The notes: generated by a model from the letters alone, not told the origin. A stretch of 64,000 nt of DNA from Rhizobium sp. 18055 (GCF_902706285.1 NZ_CACSKD010000008.1:124001-188000); one strand, 5' to 3'; numbered from the stretch's first letter, positions 7,516 through 16,297 are shown. Made by a program: numbers and translations.

Positions 7516-8541
7516 ATGAGCCGCAATATTGTTCTGGTGGACCCGTTGCCACGGACGCTCGATCTGATCATGAAACCGGATGTTCGCCGCCGCCTGGAAA
7601 ATCTGGGCGAGGTGGTCATTTCGGAAGATCGGCAAATGCCGGACGCGCAAGTCGATGCATTGCTTCCCGACACGGTGCTGATCTTCGGGCAGACCGACAT
7701 GCCGAAGGAGCGCCTTGACAGGGCACCAAGGCTGAAGGCGATCATCAACGTCGAATCCAATTTCATGCCGAATATCGATTATCAGGCCTGCGTCGAACGC
7801 GGTATCTGGGTCATCACCCCGGCATCGGCCTTCGCATCGCCGGTGGCGGAGGCAGCCCTCGGCATGGCGCTCGATCTCACCCGCGGCCTGACGCGGGCAG
7901 ACCGCGCTTTTCGCGCGGGAACCGAACAATATGGTCTTGCCGGAAATGATGGCGTGTTCCGATTTGCCGGCGCACCTGTCGGCATCGTCGGCTTTGGCGA
8001 TCTCGGCAGGCAGTTGCGCGACCTCATTCGTCCCTTCAAGAATACCGTCCGGGTGTTCGATCCCTGGCTCCCCAACGAGATTGTGGAGCGGCTGGACTGC
8101 ATTCCGAGCGGTCTCGACGAGACCTTGAGCGAAAGCCGGGTCGTTTTCGTCTTCGCCAGCGTGACCAGCGAGAATGAAGGTTTCATCGGCCGTCGCGAGT
8201 TCGCACTGATGCAGCCGGGATCGGCTTTTCTGCTGATGAGCCGCGCTGCGGTTGTCGATTTCCCGGCCATGCTGGAAGCGGTGACGTCAGGGCACATCAG
8301 CGCCGCAACCGACGTCTTCCCGGAGGAGCCGGTAGCCGCTGACGATCCCGTCCGCAATATCCCCGGTCTGTTGCTCTCGGCGCATCGCACCGGCGGCACT
8401 CGCGATGCCTTTTATGAACTCGGAACGATGGCCGTGGCCGACGCAGAACTGATCATGAAAGGCCTGCCGCCACAGCTATGCCGCCGTGCCGATCCGGCAA
8501 CAGCGAGCAGGTTGCGGTCGAAACCGGTCGCTGTGTCTTAG
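7516..8541 (+). CDS. D-isomer-specific 2-hydroxyacid dehydrogenase (341 aa)
   Basis: Start chosen at 7516, directly behind a very strong GGAGGAGGAG ribosome site. The Rossmann NAD-binding core reads APVGIVGFGDLGRQLRDL. The catalytic Arg lies in LLMSRAAVVDFPAML, the Glu in TDVFPEEPVA and the His in LLLSAHRTGGT. The family reduces 2-keto acids to D-2-hydroxyacids or the reverse. The substrate is unknown. The ribosome site is an 11-nt perfect match (GGAGGAGGAGT) to the complement of the cuckoo RNA loops encoded nearby, and the gene's 3-prime end abuts the antisense-oriented second cuckoo cluster. Confidence 0.87.
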   Translation: MSRNIVLVDPLPRTLDLIMKPDVRRRLENLGEVVISEDRQMPDAQVDALLPDTVLIFGQTDMPKERLDRAPRLKAIINVESNFMPNIDYQACVERGIWVITPASAFASPVAEAALGMALDLTRGLTRADRAFRAGTEQYGLAGNDGVFRFAGAPVGIVGFGDLGRQLRDLIRPFKNTVRVFDPWLPNEIVERLDCIPSGLDETLSESRVVFVFASVTSENEGFIGRREFALMQPGSAFLLMSRAAVVDFPAMLEAVTSGHISAATDVFPEEPVAADDPVRNIPGLLLSAHRTGGTRDAFYELGTMAVADAELIMKGLPPQLCRRADPATASRLRSKPVAVS

Positions 8542-8576
8542 ATGCTGGATGAGCTGGAACCGAGGCCTCCAGAATA

Positions 8577-8616
8577 GAAAAAGCCTGCCGCGGGAGGAGG
8601 TGCGACAGGCTTTTTC
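8577..8616 (-). ncRNA. Cuckoo RNA hairpin 4 of cluster 2, with terminator character
   Basis: On the minus strand the stem GAAAAAGCCTG/CAGGCTTTTTC (plus 8577-8587 and 8606-8616) encloses CCTCCTCCC (plus-strand gggaggagg 8592-8600) and ends in a run of T. It is the same design as hairpin 4 of cluster 1 and probably terminates the transcript. Confidence 0.75.
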
Positions 8617-8627
8617 AAAATAGATGA

Positions 8628-8655
8628 ACAGCAGCTGGGAGGAGGAGTGCTACTG
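8628..8655 (-). ncRNA. Cuckoo RNA unit 3 of cluster 2
   Basis: The plus-strand motif gggaggagg is at 8637-8645 inside agcagctgggaggaggagtg, identical to the motif context of unit 3 in cluster 1. The stem is shorter (AGCAG against CTACT, with a mismatch), so the fold is less sure than the motif. Confidence 0.65.
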
Positions 8656-8663
8656 TTCGCACA

Positions 8664-8690
8664 AGCGCCTCTGGGAGGAGGAGTGAGACA
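8664..8690 (-). ncRNA. Cuckoo RNA unit 2 of cluster 2
   Basis: The plus-strand motif gggaggagg lies at 8673-8681 within ctgggaggaggagtg, shared with units 2 and 3 of both clusters. The flanking stem seen in cluster 1 is not well conserved here; only the motif and spacing are clear. Confidence 0.6.
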
Positions 8691-8700
8691 CTTGCAAGAT

Positions 8701-8733
8701 CGAAGCTCTGCGGGAGGAGGATGCATCGCTTCG
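8701..8733 (-). ncRNA. Cuckoo RNA hairpin 1 of cluster 2
   Basis: The stem CGAAGC (8701-8706) / GCTTCG (8728-8733) is identical to hairpin 1 of cluster 1, with plus-strand gggaggagg at 8712-8720. It is the promoter-proximal unit. Confidence 0.72.
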
Positions 8734-8763
8734 ATGAATAGACATATACACAGCCCTCAGCCT

Positions 8764-8787
8764 AAATGGTAGGCAGGTTTACGCAAG
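8764..8787 (-). promoter_or_regulatory. RpoH-like promoter of cuckoo cluster 2
   Basis: Read on the minus strand, CTTGCG (plus 8782-8787), a 12-nt spacer and CCATTT (plus 8764-8769) resemble the alphaproteobacterial heat-shock sigma pattern CTTG-N-CYATNT. It would start transcription near 8756, about 20 nt before the first cuckoo hairpin. Cuckoo RNAs of Rhodobacter are made from RpoHI/RpoHII promoters, which supports the reading, but the match is by eye only. Confidence 0.5.
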
Positions 8788-8971
8788 GCAGCCATGCGCC
8801 ATGCGCGTGACGCGCAGCTGGAGACATATGGAGTTGCTGCCGCTTACCCCGAAATCATCACGACATCGGCGTCTTCCTTGAAACGGGCGGGCGGGCACCC
8901 GATGGACGACTGGTTGACTTGGCAGGGCCTGTCACCCAGAACACAGCAACCCGTTCTCCAGAAGCATCCCG

Positions 8972-9880
8972 ATGGCAGATAGACGCCCTACCCTCCCGCC
9001 ACTGAACGCGCTCAGAGCCTTCGATGCCCTGGCGCGATGCGGCAGCCTGCGGGCGGCGGCGGCCGATCTCGGCGTCGTGCCGGGCGCCGTGCGCCAACAG
9101 ATTGCCAGCCTTGAGGACCATTTCGGCGTGCCGCTGTTCAATCGGGAAGGCGGCCGCGTGACGCTCAACGCAACCGCTGAGCGCCTGGCGGATGCGGTAG
9201 GCGTCGCCTTTGCCATCATCGTGCGCGCTGCAGAGGAAGTCTCCTCGCAGGGGAGCAAGCTGAAGCTGCGGCTCGGCATACCGATGCCGATGGCCTCCGA
9301 GTGGTTCATGGCAAGGCTCGCCCGCATCCAGGCGGATATCAAGTCGCTTGAGATCGACGTTGTCCCGGTGCCCGTCAGCCTGACCCTGTCGGAGGCGCCC
9401 GATATCGACGCGATCATTGCCGGCGGCGAGTATCGGCCGCTGCCGGATATCACGGCGACCAAGTTCATGGACGACGCGTTCGGGCCTGTCGGCAATCCTG
9501 ATGCGATGTCACGGCAGCCTGGCGATCTCAGCCTGGCAACGGCGATCATTGCGGACGATGTCAGTTACCTCTGGGACGACTGGTTTCGTGAAAGCGGCAC
9601 GGCGCCGGTGCGGTTTCACAAGCGCACAGGCTTCACCGATCTGGTGCTGGCAATCAGTGCGGCCAAGGCAGGGCTTGGGCTGACGATCGCGCCGCGCGCG
9701 TCGGTCGAGGCGGACTTGGCCTCCGGCGCCCTTATTGCCCCGTTCGGGTTCACCAGCAGGGCCGCCGGTTATCGGCTCTGCTGCCGGATTGCCGATCGCG
9801 ACCGCAAACCGATCGTCGCCTTGCGGGAATGGCTGGTGGCGGACGGCAAGGCAGCAAATCTGCTCCTCACAGCAGTTTAA
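8972..9880 (+). CDS. LysR-family regulator, GcvA-like (302 aa)
   Basis: The N-terminal winged helix-turn-helix covers residues 9-68: PPLNALRAFDALARCGSLRA, then AAADLGVVPGAVRQQIASLE. The LysR effector-binding domain follows from about residue 95. The GcvA/AmpR-like start (LPPLNALRAFDA) places it among LysR proteins that often control an adjacent gene. The Gfo/Idh/MocA oxidoreductase 75 nt downstream on the same strand may be co-transcribed or a target. The ligand is unknown. Confidence 0.85.
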   Translation: MADRRPTLPPLNALRAFDALARCGSLRAAAADLGVVPGAVRQQIASLEDHFGVPLFNREGGRVTLNATAERLADAVGVAFAIIVRAAEEVSSQGSKLKLRLGIPMPMASEWFMARLARIQADIKSLEIDVVPVPVSLTLSEAPDIDAIIAGGEYRPLPDITATKFMDDAFGPVGNPDAMSRQPGDLSLATAIIADDVSYLWDDWFRESGTAPVRFHKRTGFTDLVLAISAAKAGLGLTIAPRASVEADLASGALIAPFGFTSRAAGYRLCCRIADRDRKPIVALREWLVADGKAANLLLTAV

Positions 9881-9955
9881 TATCCCTGTGCCTGACAACC
9901 GGATGCCCGATAGAACGTCGGGCAAACAAGCGAACAATGCGAAAGGCGGAACGGC

Positions 9956-10942
9956 ATGCTGCGCTGGGGACTTCTCGGGACAAGCTTCATTTCGAACACG
10001 ATGGCGCAAGCCATCAGTGCCAGCCCGGGATCGGAGATCCGGTCGGTGGCCGGTCGGGATGGTGAACGTCTCGCAGCCTTCGCACAGCAGCATGGCATCA
10101 CGAACGCCCATTCGAGCATGGACGCAGTGATCGATGACCCCGAGGTCGATGTCATCTATGTCGGCCTCCCGAACAACGTGCACCATGAGGCTGTCATCCA
10201 GGCTGCCCGCAGCGGCAAGCCTGTGCTCTGTGAGAAATCGATGACCACGATGATGGCGGATGCCCATGCACTGGAAGATGCTGTCCGGCAGGCGGACATC
10301 TTATTTGTCGAAGGGCTGATGTACCTCAGCCACCCTGTCATCGCCGAACTCGGCAGGATCATTCGTTCCGGCCGCCTCGGCACCATCCGCGCCATCTCCG
10401 GCTCCTATGCCGCCGACATCTGGAAGCTGGTAAACCCGATGGGCAATGGCACGCTCTACAATCTCGGCTGCTATCCCGTGTCGCTGCTGCAATACGTGAT
10501 CCAGACCGTCTTTGGCGCTCACGCTTTTGCCGACCGGACCATGACTGGCTACGGCAACATTTCGACCCACGACGGAAACATCTGCGACGCCGCACTGGCC
10601 ATGCGTTTCGGTTCCGGCGTGCTTGCCACGCTGCAATCGACCGACAGCTTCGGCATGTCCTTCGACTTCACCGTGCGCGGCGACCGCGCTTGCATACGCT
10701 TCATCACCAACCCATGGCTGCCGGTCGCCGGTGAGAACGTGCTGGAGATCGAGGAATACGGAAAAGCACCGGAGAAAGTTGTCGTCCATTCGGATCACGA
10801 CGCCTTCGGACATCAGATCCGCCTCGTCGAAGACTGCCTGCACCGGGGCCTGAAGGAAGCACCCCGCCCCTCGCCCCGATTGAGTGATTCGATGGAAATC
10901 ATGAAGCTGCTGACCGAGTGGGAGATGCACTGCAAAGCGTAG
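9956..10942 (+). CDS. Gfo/Idh/MocA-family NAD(P)-dependent oxidoreductase (328 aa)
   Basis: The N-terminal Rossmann domain starts MLRWGLLGTSFISNTMAQAI. The family motif after beta-strand 5 is KPVLCEKSM (usually EKP), followed by the C-terminal alpha/beta domain with GTLYNLGCYPVSLLQYV. Members oxidise or reduce sugars, inositols and related trans-dihydrodiols. A GGCGGAACGGC ribosome site precedes the ATG. It sits behind a LysR gene, suggesting inducible sugar or polyol metabolism; the substrate cannot be read from the sequence. Confidence 0.85.
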   Translation: MLRWGLLGTSFISNTMAQAISASPGSEIRSVAGRDGERLAAFAQQHGITNAHSSMDAVIDDPEVDVIYVGLPNNVHHEAVIQAARSGKPVLCEKSMTTMMADAHALEDAVRQADILFVEGLMYLSHPVIAELGRIIRSGRLGTIRAISGSYAADIWKLVNPMGNGTLYNLGCYPVSLLQYVIQTVFGAHAFADRTMTGYGNISTHDGNICDAALAMRFGSGVLATLQSTDSFGMSFDFTVRGDRACIRFITNPWLPVAGENVLEIEEYGKAPEKVVVHSDHDAFGHQIRLVEDCLHRGLKEAPRPSPRLSDSMEIMKLLTEWEMHCKA

Positions 10943-10979
10943 GGATGCACTCCGCCGGTGCTCTTCAAAATCGCCGAGA

Positions 10980-11873
10980 TCAACTGCGATACCGCAAGGC
11001 ATCCACCAGTACGGCAAAGGCGGCAGAGGGAAGGCGCCGGCTCGGGTAGTAGAGGTGATAGCCCGCAAATGGCGTGCACCAGTCCTCAAGCACGCGGACA
11101 AGACGCCCGTCGGCAAGATGTTCGGTGACCATATCCTCCATGACGTAGCCAAGCCCGAATCCGGAAACGGCGGCTCGAACGATCATCTGCACATTATTGA
11201 AGGCAAGCTGCCCTTCGACGCGCACCCTGACCTCCCGCCCGTCCTTTTCCAGTTCCCAGGCGTAGAGCCCGCCGGAGCTTAGAAGACGCAGGTTGATGCA
11301 GGCATGGTCGGCAAGATCCTGTGGCGTCCGTGGCCTGGGCTTGTTCGCGAAATAGCGAGGCGACCCAACCACGGCCATCCGCAACTCGGGACCGATGCGT
11401 GTTGCGATCATATCCTTGGCGAGCGCCTCGCCCAAGCGAACCCCCGCGTCGAAACGCTCGGTCACGATATCGACAAGCCCGGAATCGATGCTCAGCTCGA
11501 CATGGATGTCAGGATAGTCAATCAGGATTTTCTCAAGCGCCGGCCACAAGATCGAACTCGCGGCATGCTCCGATGTGGTGATCCGGATTGTTCCTGCGGG
11601 CTTTTCCCTCAATTCGCCGAGCGAAGCGAGCTGTGCGCCAATGCTTTCGAGAGCGGGCCTCAGCGTGGCAAGCAGTCTCTCACCGGCATCTGTAGGCGCG
11701 AGGCTCCTGGTGGTGCGCGTGAGAAGCCGAACGCCGAGCCGCGTTTCCAACCGGCGGATCGTGTGGCTAAGTGCCGATTGGGATGTGCCGAGTTTGGCCT
11801 CTGCACGGGTAAAACTCCGCTCTTCGGCAATGGTCAGAAAAGCATTGAGATCCACCAGCTCTTCCCGCTGCAT
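10980..11873 (-). CDS. LysR-family regulator (297 aa), divergent from a cupin gene
   Basis: The HTH domain (residues 5-64: LVDLNAFLTIAEERSFTRAE, AKLGTSQSALSHTIRRLE) is followed by a substrate-binding domain. The AETRLGVRLLTRTTRSLAPT region is typical of LysR proteins that govern small oxidoreductase or cupin genes (the PgrR/YafC-like type). It is divergent from the cupin gene, with a symmetric site between them, suggesting it regulates that gene and itself. Confidence 0.86.
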   Translation of the reverse strand: MQREELVDLNAFLTIAEERSFTRAEAKLGTSQSALSHTIRRLETRLGVRLLTRTTRSLAPTDAGERLLATLRPALESIGAQLASLGELREKPAGTIRITTSEHAASSILWPALEKILIDYPDIHVELSIDSGLVDIVTERFDAGVRLGEALAKDMIATRIGPELRMAVVGSPRYFANKPRPRTPQDLADHACINLRLLSSGGLYAWELEKDGREVRVRVEGQLAFNNVQMIVRAAVSGFGLGYVMEDMVTEHLADGRLVRVLEDWCTPFAGYHLYYPSRRLPSAAFAVLVDALRYRS

Positions 11874-11900
11874 TCATGAACTCCAGACATAATTACATGC

Positions 11901-11919
11901 GAGATATAGCGACTATCTC
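11901..11919. promoter_or_regulatory. LysR-type symmetric site GAGATA-N7-TATCTC
   Basis: A perfect 6-bp inverted repeat with a 7-nt spacer lies 28 bp upstream of the LysR start and about 90 bp upstream of the cupin start. Length and symmetry suit a LysR recognition site; it is the only clear palindrome in this divergent region. Confidence 0.5.
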
Positions 11920-12009
11920 ACTGGACGTCCCAAGAATAGGGTAGAGCCGGTTGGAATCTCGCTCGCGGTGGAACACATTGCCGCGAGCACCTCAGCATGG
12001 AGCAGGAAG

Positions 12010-12399
12010 ATGCAGATCAAACGCGCCGGAACATTCCCGTCCAAAAAAGGTCCCGAGGATTACTTTACCGGCACCGTTCGCATCGACGCGCCCTTCAGCG
12101 GAAGCGGCAATCTGAGCGGGGCGACCGTCACCTTCGAGCCCGGCGCCCGCACTGCCTGGCACACCCATCCTCTCGGCCAGACACTTCTTGTCGTTTCCGG
12201 TCTTGGTCGGGTGCAGCGCGAAGGTGGGCCGCTCGAAGAGATTCGGCCTGGAGATGTCGTATGGTTCGAACCAGGCGAAAAGCACTGGCACGGCGCGTCT
12301 CCCGAGTGTGCCATGACCCATACGGCGATTGCCGAAATGCAGGACGGCAAAGCGGTCGACTGGATGGAGAAGGTCACAGACGCGCAATATACGTCTTGA
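12010..12399 (+). CDS. Single-domain cupin protein (129 aa)
   Basis: Start chosen at 12010: AGCAGGAAG precedes the ATG, and [19 protein letters not shown] is the usual beginning of this cupin group; a GTG at 11968 is a weaker option. The cupin motifs are [18 protein letters not shown] (His pair of motif 1) and [17 protein letters not shown] (motif 2, His). Metal binding is therefore likely. These proteins are often annotated as quercetin-dioxygenase-like and are frequently paired with a LysR gene, as here. Reaction unknown. Confidence 0.82.
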   Translation: MQIKRAGTFPSKKGPEDYFTGTVRIDAPFSGSGNLSGATVTFEPGARTAWHTHPLGQTLLVVSGLGRVQREGGPLEEIRPGDVVWFEPGEKHWHGASPECAMTHTAIAEMQDGKAVDWMEKVTDAQYTS

Positions 12400-12559
12400 C
12401 GACATAAGGAATGGTCAGCACGATCCCGCCTGGAATGTCGCGTTTCAAGCGCGGCGGTCGTGCGTAGGGTTGATCAATGGCAGGCTCTCATCATCGCTGT
12501 GGGTTAGGCGCAATACCCGGTTGGCCGATAGCCGTTGTCGTCAGTGAGATGGCGGCGTT

Positions 12560-13816
12560 ATGAGCAAGGCGATGGCGGACGAGCCCGATGTGGCAATCAT
12601 CGGCGCTGGTGCGGCGGGTATCAGCGCTGCCCGGAGCCTGGCGGCGGGCGGCTTGACATGCCTCTTGCTCGAAGCCCTTCCCCGCCTCGGCGGCCGCGCA
12701 TCGACCCGAGAGACCTCGGTGATGCCACTCGACCTTGGGTGCGGATGGTTGCATTCCGGCGATCGAAACCCGTGGACCCGGATCGCCGGCGAACTTGGCT
12801 TTACGGTGAACCGAGATACCTCCGCCTGGGGCGAACAATTTCGCGATCTGGGCTTTACGCCGGCAGAGCATACAGCGGCGAGGCGTGCGTTTGCACGATT
12901 GAGCGAGCGTCTAGCGACAACACCGCCCGTCACCGACCGCGCCTCGGACGCGCTGGACCCGGCGGATGGCTGGACCAGCTACCTGCAGGTCCTTAGCGGC
13001 TATATCAGCGGCGACGAACTGGAGCGAATTTCCTGCAGGGACTACACCGCCTACGACGAGGCATCTACGGACCTCAACTGGCGGGTGCCCGCTGGCTATG
13101 GGGCCCTCGTCGCGGCAAGCTTGCCGGCCCAGGCGGCAATCTGCCTTTCCACGCCGGTCGAGGCCATCAGACTGGATGATCGACGGGTCGTGGTTGAAAC
13201 AGCGGCAGGCTCCGTTCGCGCCCGCGCCGTCATCGTCACAGCGTCTACGAATGTTCTCGTCGGCAGTTCGATACGCTGGCCATCGGCCCTTGATCCATGG
13301 CGCCATGCCGCCAGCCGACTGCCGCTCGGCTCCAACGAGAAACTGTTCCTCGAGGTTATCGGCTCAAGCCCATTCGAAGACGAAACCCATCTCATCGGTG
13401 ATCCCCGCGATGCGACGACCGGTAGCTATTACATCCGCCCGTTTGGTCGGCCGGTGATCGAATGTTTCCTCGGCGGCGCCGGCGCGCGCGCTGTTGCAGA
13501 GCACGGATCGGCGGCGGCATTCGAGCGTGCGACCGATCAGCTTGCCGCGCTGTTCGGCAGCGATGTCCGCCGGAACCTACGACCATTGCTCGCCTCGGAC
13601 TGGACGAGAACAGCCTCGATCGGCGGCGCCTACAGCCATGCTCTGCCCGGCCAATCCGATGCCCGTACGCTGCTGGCCCGGCCGCTTGACGATCGGCTGT
13701 TCTTCGCCGGCGAAGCAACGCATACGACGGATTTTTCAACGGCGCACGGCGCATTTCAAAGCGGCGCGCGAGCCGCGGCGGAAGTGATCGCGGCCCTTGC
13801 GGCGGTCGTCACATAG
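12560..13816 (+). CDS. Flavin-containing amine oxidase family protein (418 aa)
   Basis: The FAD dinucleotide-binding motif VAIIGAGAAGISAARSLA (residues 10-27) is followed by LLLEALPRLGGRASTRE, the glutamate and GG-R motif of monoamine oxidase-type flavoproteins. The C-terminal FAD segment RLFFAGEATHTTDFSTAHGA is also present. A cytoplasmic enzyme with no signal peptide. It is followed 136 nt later by an agmatinase-family gene, so oxidation of a polyamine or guanidino-amine is plausible but not proven. Confidence 0.83.
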   Translation: MSKAMADEPDVAIIGAGAAGISAARSLAAGGLTCLLLEALPRLGGRASTRETSVMPLDLGCGWLHSGDRNPWTRIAGELGFTVNRDTSAWGEQFRDLGFTPAEHTAARRAFARLSERLATTPPVTDRASDALDPADGWTSYLQVLSGYISGDELERISCRDYTAYDEASTDLNWRVPAGYGALVAASLPAQAAICLSTPVEAIRLDDRRVVVETAAGSVRARAVIVTASTNVLVGSSIRWPSALDPWRHAASRLPLGSNEKLFLEVIGSSPFEDETHLIGDPRDATTGSYYIRPFGRPVIECFLGGAGARAVAEHGSAAAFERATDQLAALFGSDVRRNLRPLLASDWTRTASIGGAYSHALPGQSDARTLLARPLDDRLFFAGEATHTTDFSTAHGAFQSGARAAAEVIAALAAVVT

Positions 13817-13951
13817 CAGGTCGCCAATCGAACCCTGCACTGTCGCGCACGTCAGATGCCGCGACGCGAGCACGATGTTCCAGCCGGCATGGCCGTGCTA
13901 CGGAAGCATGAGATCGATATCTCGCCACACGCATTCAGGAGACATGCCGCA

Positions 13952-14890
13952 ATGCAGGACCGCGTTTTGAACCAACCCCTCGGCGGCAACGACATGCCGC
14001 GGTTTGCCGGCCCGGCGACGATGATGCGCTTGCCGAGCCAGACGACGGCCGAGGGATTGGACGCGTGCTTCGTTGGCATTCCCCTCGATGTGGGAACCTC
14101 CAATCGACCGGGAACACGGCTTGGGCCGCGGCAGATCCGCCAGGAATCCTGCATGCTGCGCCCCTACAATATGGCAACCGGCGCAGCACCTTTTACCCGC
14201 CTGCAGGTCGCAGACATCGGCGATGTCCCGATCGATACCTTCGATCTCAAGAGGTCGGTTAATATCATAACCGAATTCTACGACGGCCTCCTGAAACATC
14301 CCTGCACGCCTTTGACGCTTGGGGGCGATCACACTCTGACCTACACGATCCTGCGTTCGATCGCCAAGAAGCATGGACCGGTCGGGCTGATCCACATCGA
14401 TGCGCATGCAGACACCAATGACGAGATGTTCGGCGAGAAGATCGCCCATGGAACGCCGTTTCGCCGCGCCTATGACGACGGCCTGCTGATCAACGACAAG
14501 GTTTTCCAGATCGGCCTGCGCGGCACCGGTTATTCGCCGGAGGATTTCGACTGGGCGCGCGGCAAGGGCTGGACGGTGGTTCAGGCCGAAGATTGCTGGG
14601 GCAAGTCACTCAAGCCTCTGATGGAAGAGGTCAGGGCCAAGATCGGCTCGGCACCGGTGTATCTCACCTACGACATCGACAGCCTCGATCCGGCTTTCGC
14701 GCCAGGCACCGGCACGGTCGAGATTGGTGGCCTGACGACCTGGCAGGCGCTGGAGATCATTCGCGGTTGCGCCGGGCTAAACCTTGTCGGTTGTGATCTG
14801 GTGGAAGTGTCGCCGCCCTTCGATCCATCCGGCAATACTGCACTGATTGCCGCCAATCTGCTCTACGAGATGCTCTGCGTGCTGCCTTGA
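13952..14890 (+). CDS. Agmatinase/guanidinobutyrase family ureohydrolase (312 aa)
   Basis: Start chosen at 13952, with CAGGAG upstream; MQDRVLNQPLGGNDMPRFAG matches the N-terminus common in guanidino-acid ureohydrolases, and the in-frame extension back to 13856 looks non-native. The dinuclear Mn2+ ligands are visible in LGGDHTLTY, HIDAHADTND and TYDIDSLDPAFAPG. The enzyme releases urea from a guanidino compound. The N-terminus is closer to guanidinobutyrase/guanidinopropionase types than to E. coli SpeB. The neighbouring amine oxidase suggests a route for agmatine or arginine-derived guanidino acids. Confidence 0.85.
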   Translation: MQDRVLNQPLGGNDMPRFAGPATMMRLPSQTTAEGLDACFVGIPLDVGTSNRPGTRLGPRQIRQESCMLRPYNMATGAAPFTRLQVADIGDVPIDTFDLKRSVNIITEFYDGLLKHPCTPLTLGGDHTLTYTILRSIAKKHGPVGLIHIDAHADTNDEMFGEKIAHGTPFRRAYDDGLLINDKVFQIGLRGTGYSPEDFDWARGKGWTVVQAEDCWGKSLKPLMEEVRAKIGSAPVYLTYDIDSLDPAFAPGTGTVEIGGLTTWQALEIIRGCAGLNLVGCDLVEVSPPFDPSGNTALIAANLLYEMLCVLP

Positions 14891-15001
14891 TCCGTGGCCA
14901 CTGACGGCCATTCACCGCTTTGAAACCAGTCTGTGCGACAAGGGTTGATCTGTGATCGGCCTCTATGGCCTATGCTGCTCGTCGCGTTGAGGTATGGAAA
15001 C

Positions 15002-15568
15002 ATGAGGCCATCAGCCATTCTTTCTGCAAGGGCGTCTCTTGCCGCCCTTGTGGCCGTGACCACGCCGCTCTCCGCCGGCGCCGCGGAAGAGTGGATCGGA
15101 TCCTCGCGTCAATGGTCGATCGGCTACGTCAATGACGGTGGCGACCCATATTGCACGCTGCTCTGGGACAGTATGGCAGGCAAGACCGTCGAATTCCGAG
15201 AAAGCCTGAAGGATGCGTCCTGGATCATCAAGAACGATGCCTGGACCTTGCCGGAGCACCTTACGACGCAGATTTCCGTCAAGGGCAAGGAAAACACCGT
15301 CGATGTGCCAGCCATCGGCGCCGACAGCAAAAGCCTCCGCGTCTGGAGCCTGCCCGGAAATTCCAACGCCGGCGGTGTGCAGGCAATCATTCGTGCAGCC
15401 CTTGCCGGAATGGCCGATATTGACGTCTCGTTCCAGGGCAATGAACCCGACTGGGTCATTCCGACGTCGCGGATCTATCCGATGCATGCCACCTATACGG
15501 CCTGCATCCAGCGTCTTTCTGACAGGAGAGCCGCCAAGGTGGAAAGTGCCACGACAAATCCGTTCTAA
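15002..15568 (+). CDS. Exported protein of unknown function (188 aa)
   Basis: Start chosen at 15002 so that the protein opens with a Sec signal peptide (MRPSAILSARASLAALVAVT, cleavage likely after AGAA); GAGG lies 9 nt upstream. The mature part has many short beta-like segments (QWSIGYVNDGGDPYCTLLWD, WSLPGNSNAGGVQAII) and two Cys near positions 51 and 169 that might form a disulfide. It resembles the many small secreted proteins of rhizobia with no known role. No family could be named. Confidence 0.7.
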   Translation: MRPSAILSARASLAALVAVTTPLSAGAAEEWIGSSRQWSIGYVNDGGDPYCTLLWDSMAGKTVEFRESLKDASWIIKNDAWTLPEHLTTQISVKGKENTVDVPAIGADSKSLRVWSLPGNSNAGGVQAIIRAALAGMADIDVSFQGNEPDWVIPTSRIYPMHATYTACIQRLSDRRAAKVESATTNPF

Positions 15569-15846
15569 ATCCCTGCATTTTTGGCGCGACTGTTCCGTTT
15601 TCGGCCGGTGATCGCCGCTGTTGACGACGTCAATTCGTCAAACCAGCGACAATATTTGCGAAGCGAGTTATCTCCCTATCCTTCTCACTGGCTCTCCCGC
15701 GCCTCCCGCATTCCGATCCGAACGCGCGGTTTCTTGTCGTCGTCCCAGCCTCACGGAACGTCACCCCCTGAGTGTCGCTGCGTGTCAGTCAGCCTGGGCT
15801 GCTCGATATGTTCTCACCTCGCCTCGTCAAAAAGGATTCTTAGCAT
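15569..15846. other. Intergenic stretch without a gene
   Basis: No frame gives a recognisable protein. A small symmetric element TTGAC-GAC-GTCAA is at about 15619-15631. The rest shows nothing of note until the GntR-type operators near 15861. Confidence 0.4.
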
Positions 15847-15880
15847 TTGACAAATGTATAATCGTATACGATCATACGAT
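15847..15880 (+). promoter_or_regulatory. Promoter with overlapping GntR-type operators before ridA-like gene
   Basis: TTGACA (15847-15852) is a consensus -35. The perfect 12-bp palindrome ATCGTATACGAT (15861-15872) lies across the spacer and -10 region, followed by a second half-copy ATCATACGAT (15871-15880). TCGTATACGA fits the T-N-G-T-A-T-A-C-N-A pattern of FadR/FCD-type GntR sites. The related GTATA-CGTT-TATAC occurs at 24141-24154, the other promoter of the cluster. Confidence 0.6.
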
Positions 15881-15901
15881 TACTGCAACGACGGAGACTT
15901 C

Positions 15902-16297
15902 ATGATGAAGACGCCAATCGCCTATCCTGGAATGAATGCGGCCGACAGGCCGATGGGACCGGCGCCTCTTTCGGCCGCCATCCTCTCGGAGCCGATGCTG
16001 TTCATATCAGGCCAGGTCGCGATCGATCCCTATACCGGAAAGATCGTCGGTGACGATGTCGCAAGCCAGACGGCACAGATCATCGAGAACATGCGCGGGC
16101 TTCTGGAAAGCGCCGGGATGAGCCTTGCCAATCTGGTGAAGGTCAACATCTTCCTCACCGACCTGGCGAAGTTCGATGAGATGAATACCGTATACGCCGC
16201 GGCGTTCACCGCCCCCTATCCCGCTCGCGCGACGGTGGGAGCGACGCTCAACCATCCCGATCTTCTCCTGGAAATGGATGCCATCGCAATGCGCTGA
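15902..16297 (+). CDS. RidA-family (YjgF/YER057c) protein, 131 aa
   Basis: The chorismate-mutase-like fold of RidA proteins is marked by LFISGQVAIDPYTGKIVGDD, QTAQIIENMRGLLESAGMSL, VKVNIFLTDLAKFDEMN, and PARATVGATLNHPDLLLEM containing the Arg that binds carboxylates in RidA. RidA-type enzymes hydrolyse reactive enamines/imines to keto acids and ammonia, and subgroup members deaminate catabolic intermediates. It is the first gene of the 15.9-25.3 kb cluster and directly behind the GntR-type operator, so an imine or enamine intermediate in that pathway is likely. Confidence 0.85.
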   Translation: MMKTPIAYPGMNAADRPMGPAPLSAAILSEPMLFISGQVAIDPYTGKIVGDDVASQTAQIIENMRGLLESAGMSLANLVKVNIFLTDLAKFDEMNTVYAAAFTAPYPARATVGATLNHPDLLLEMDAIAMR

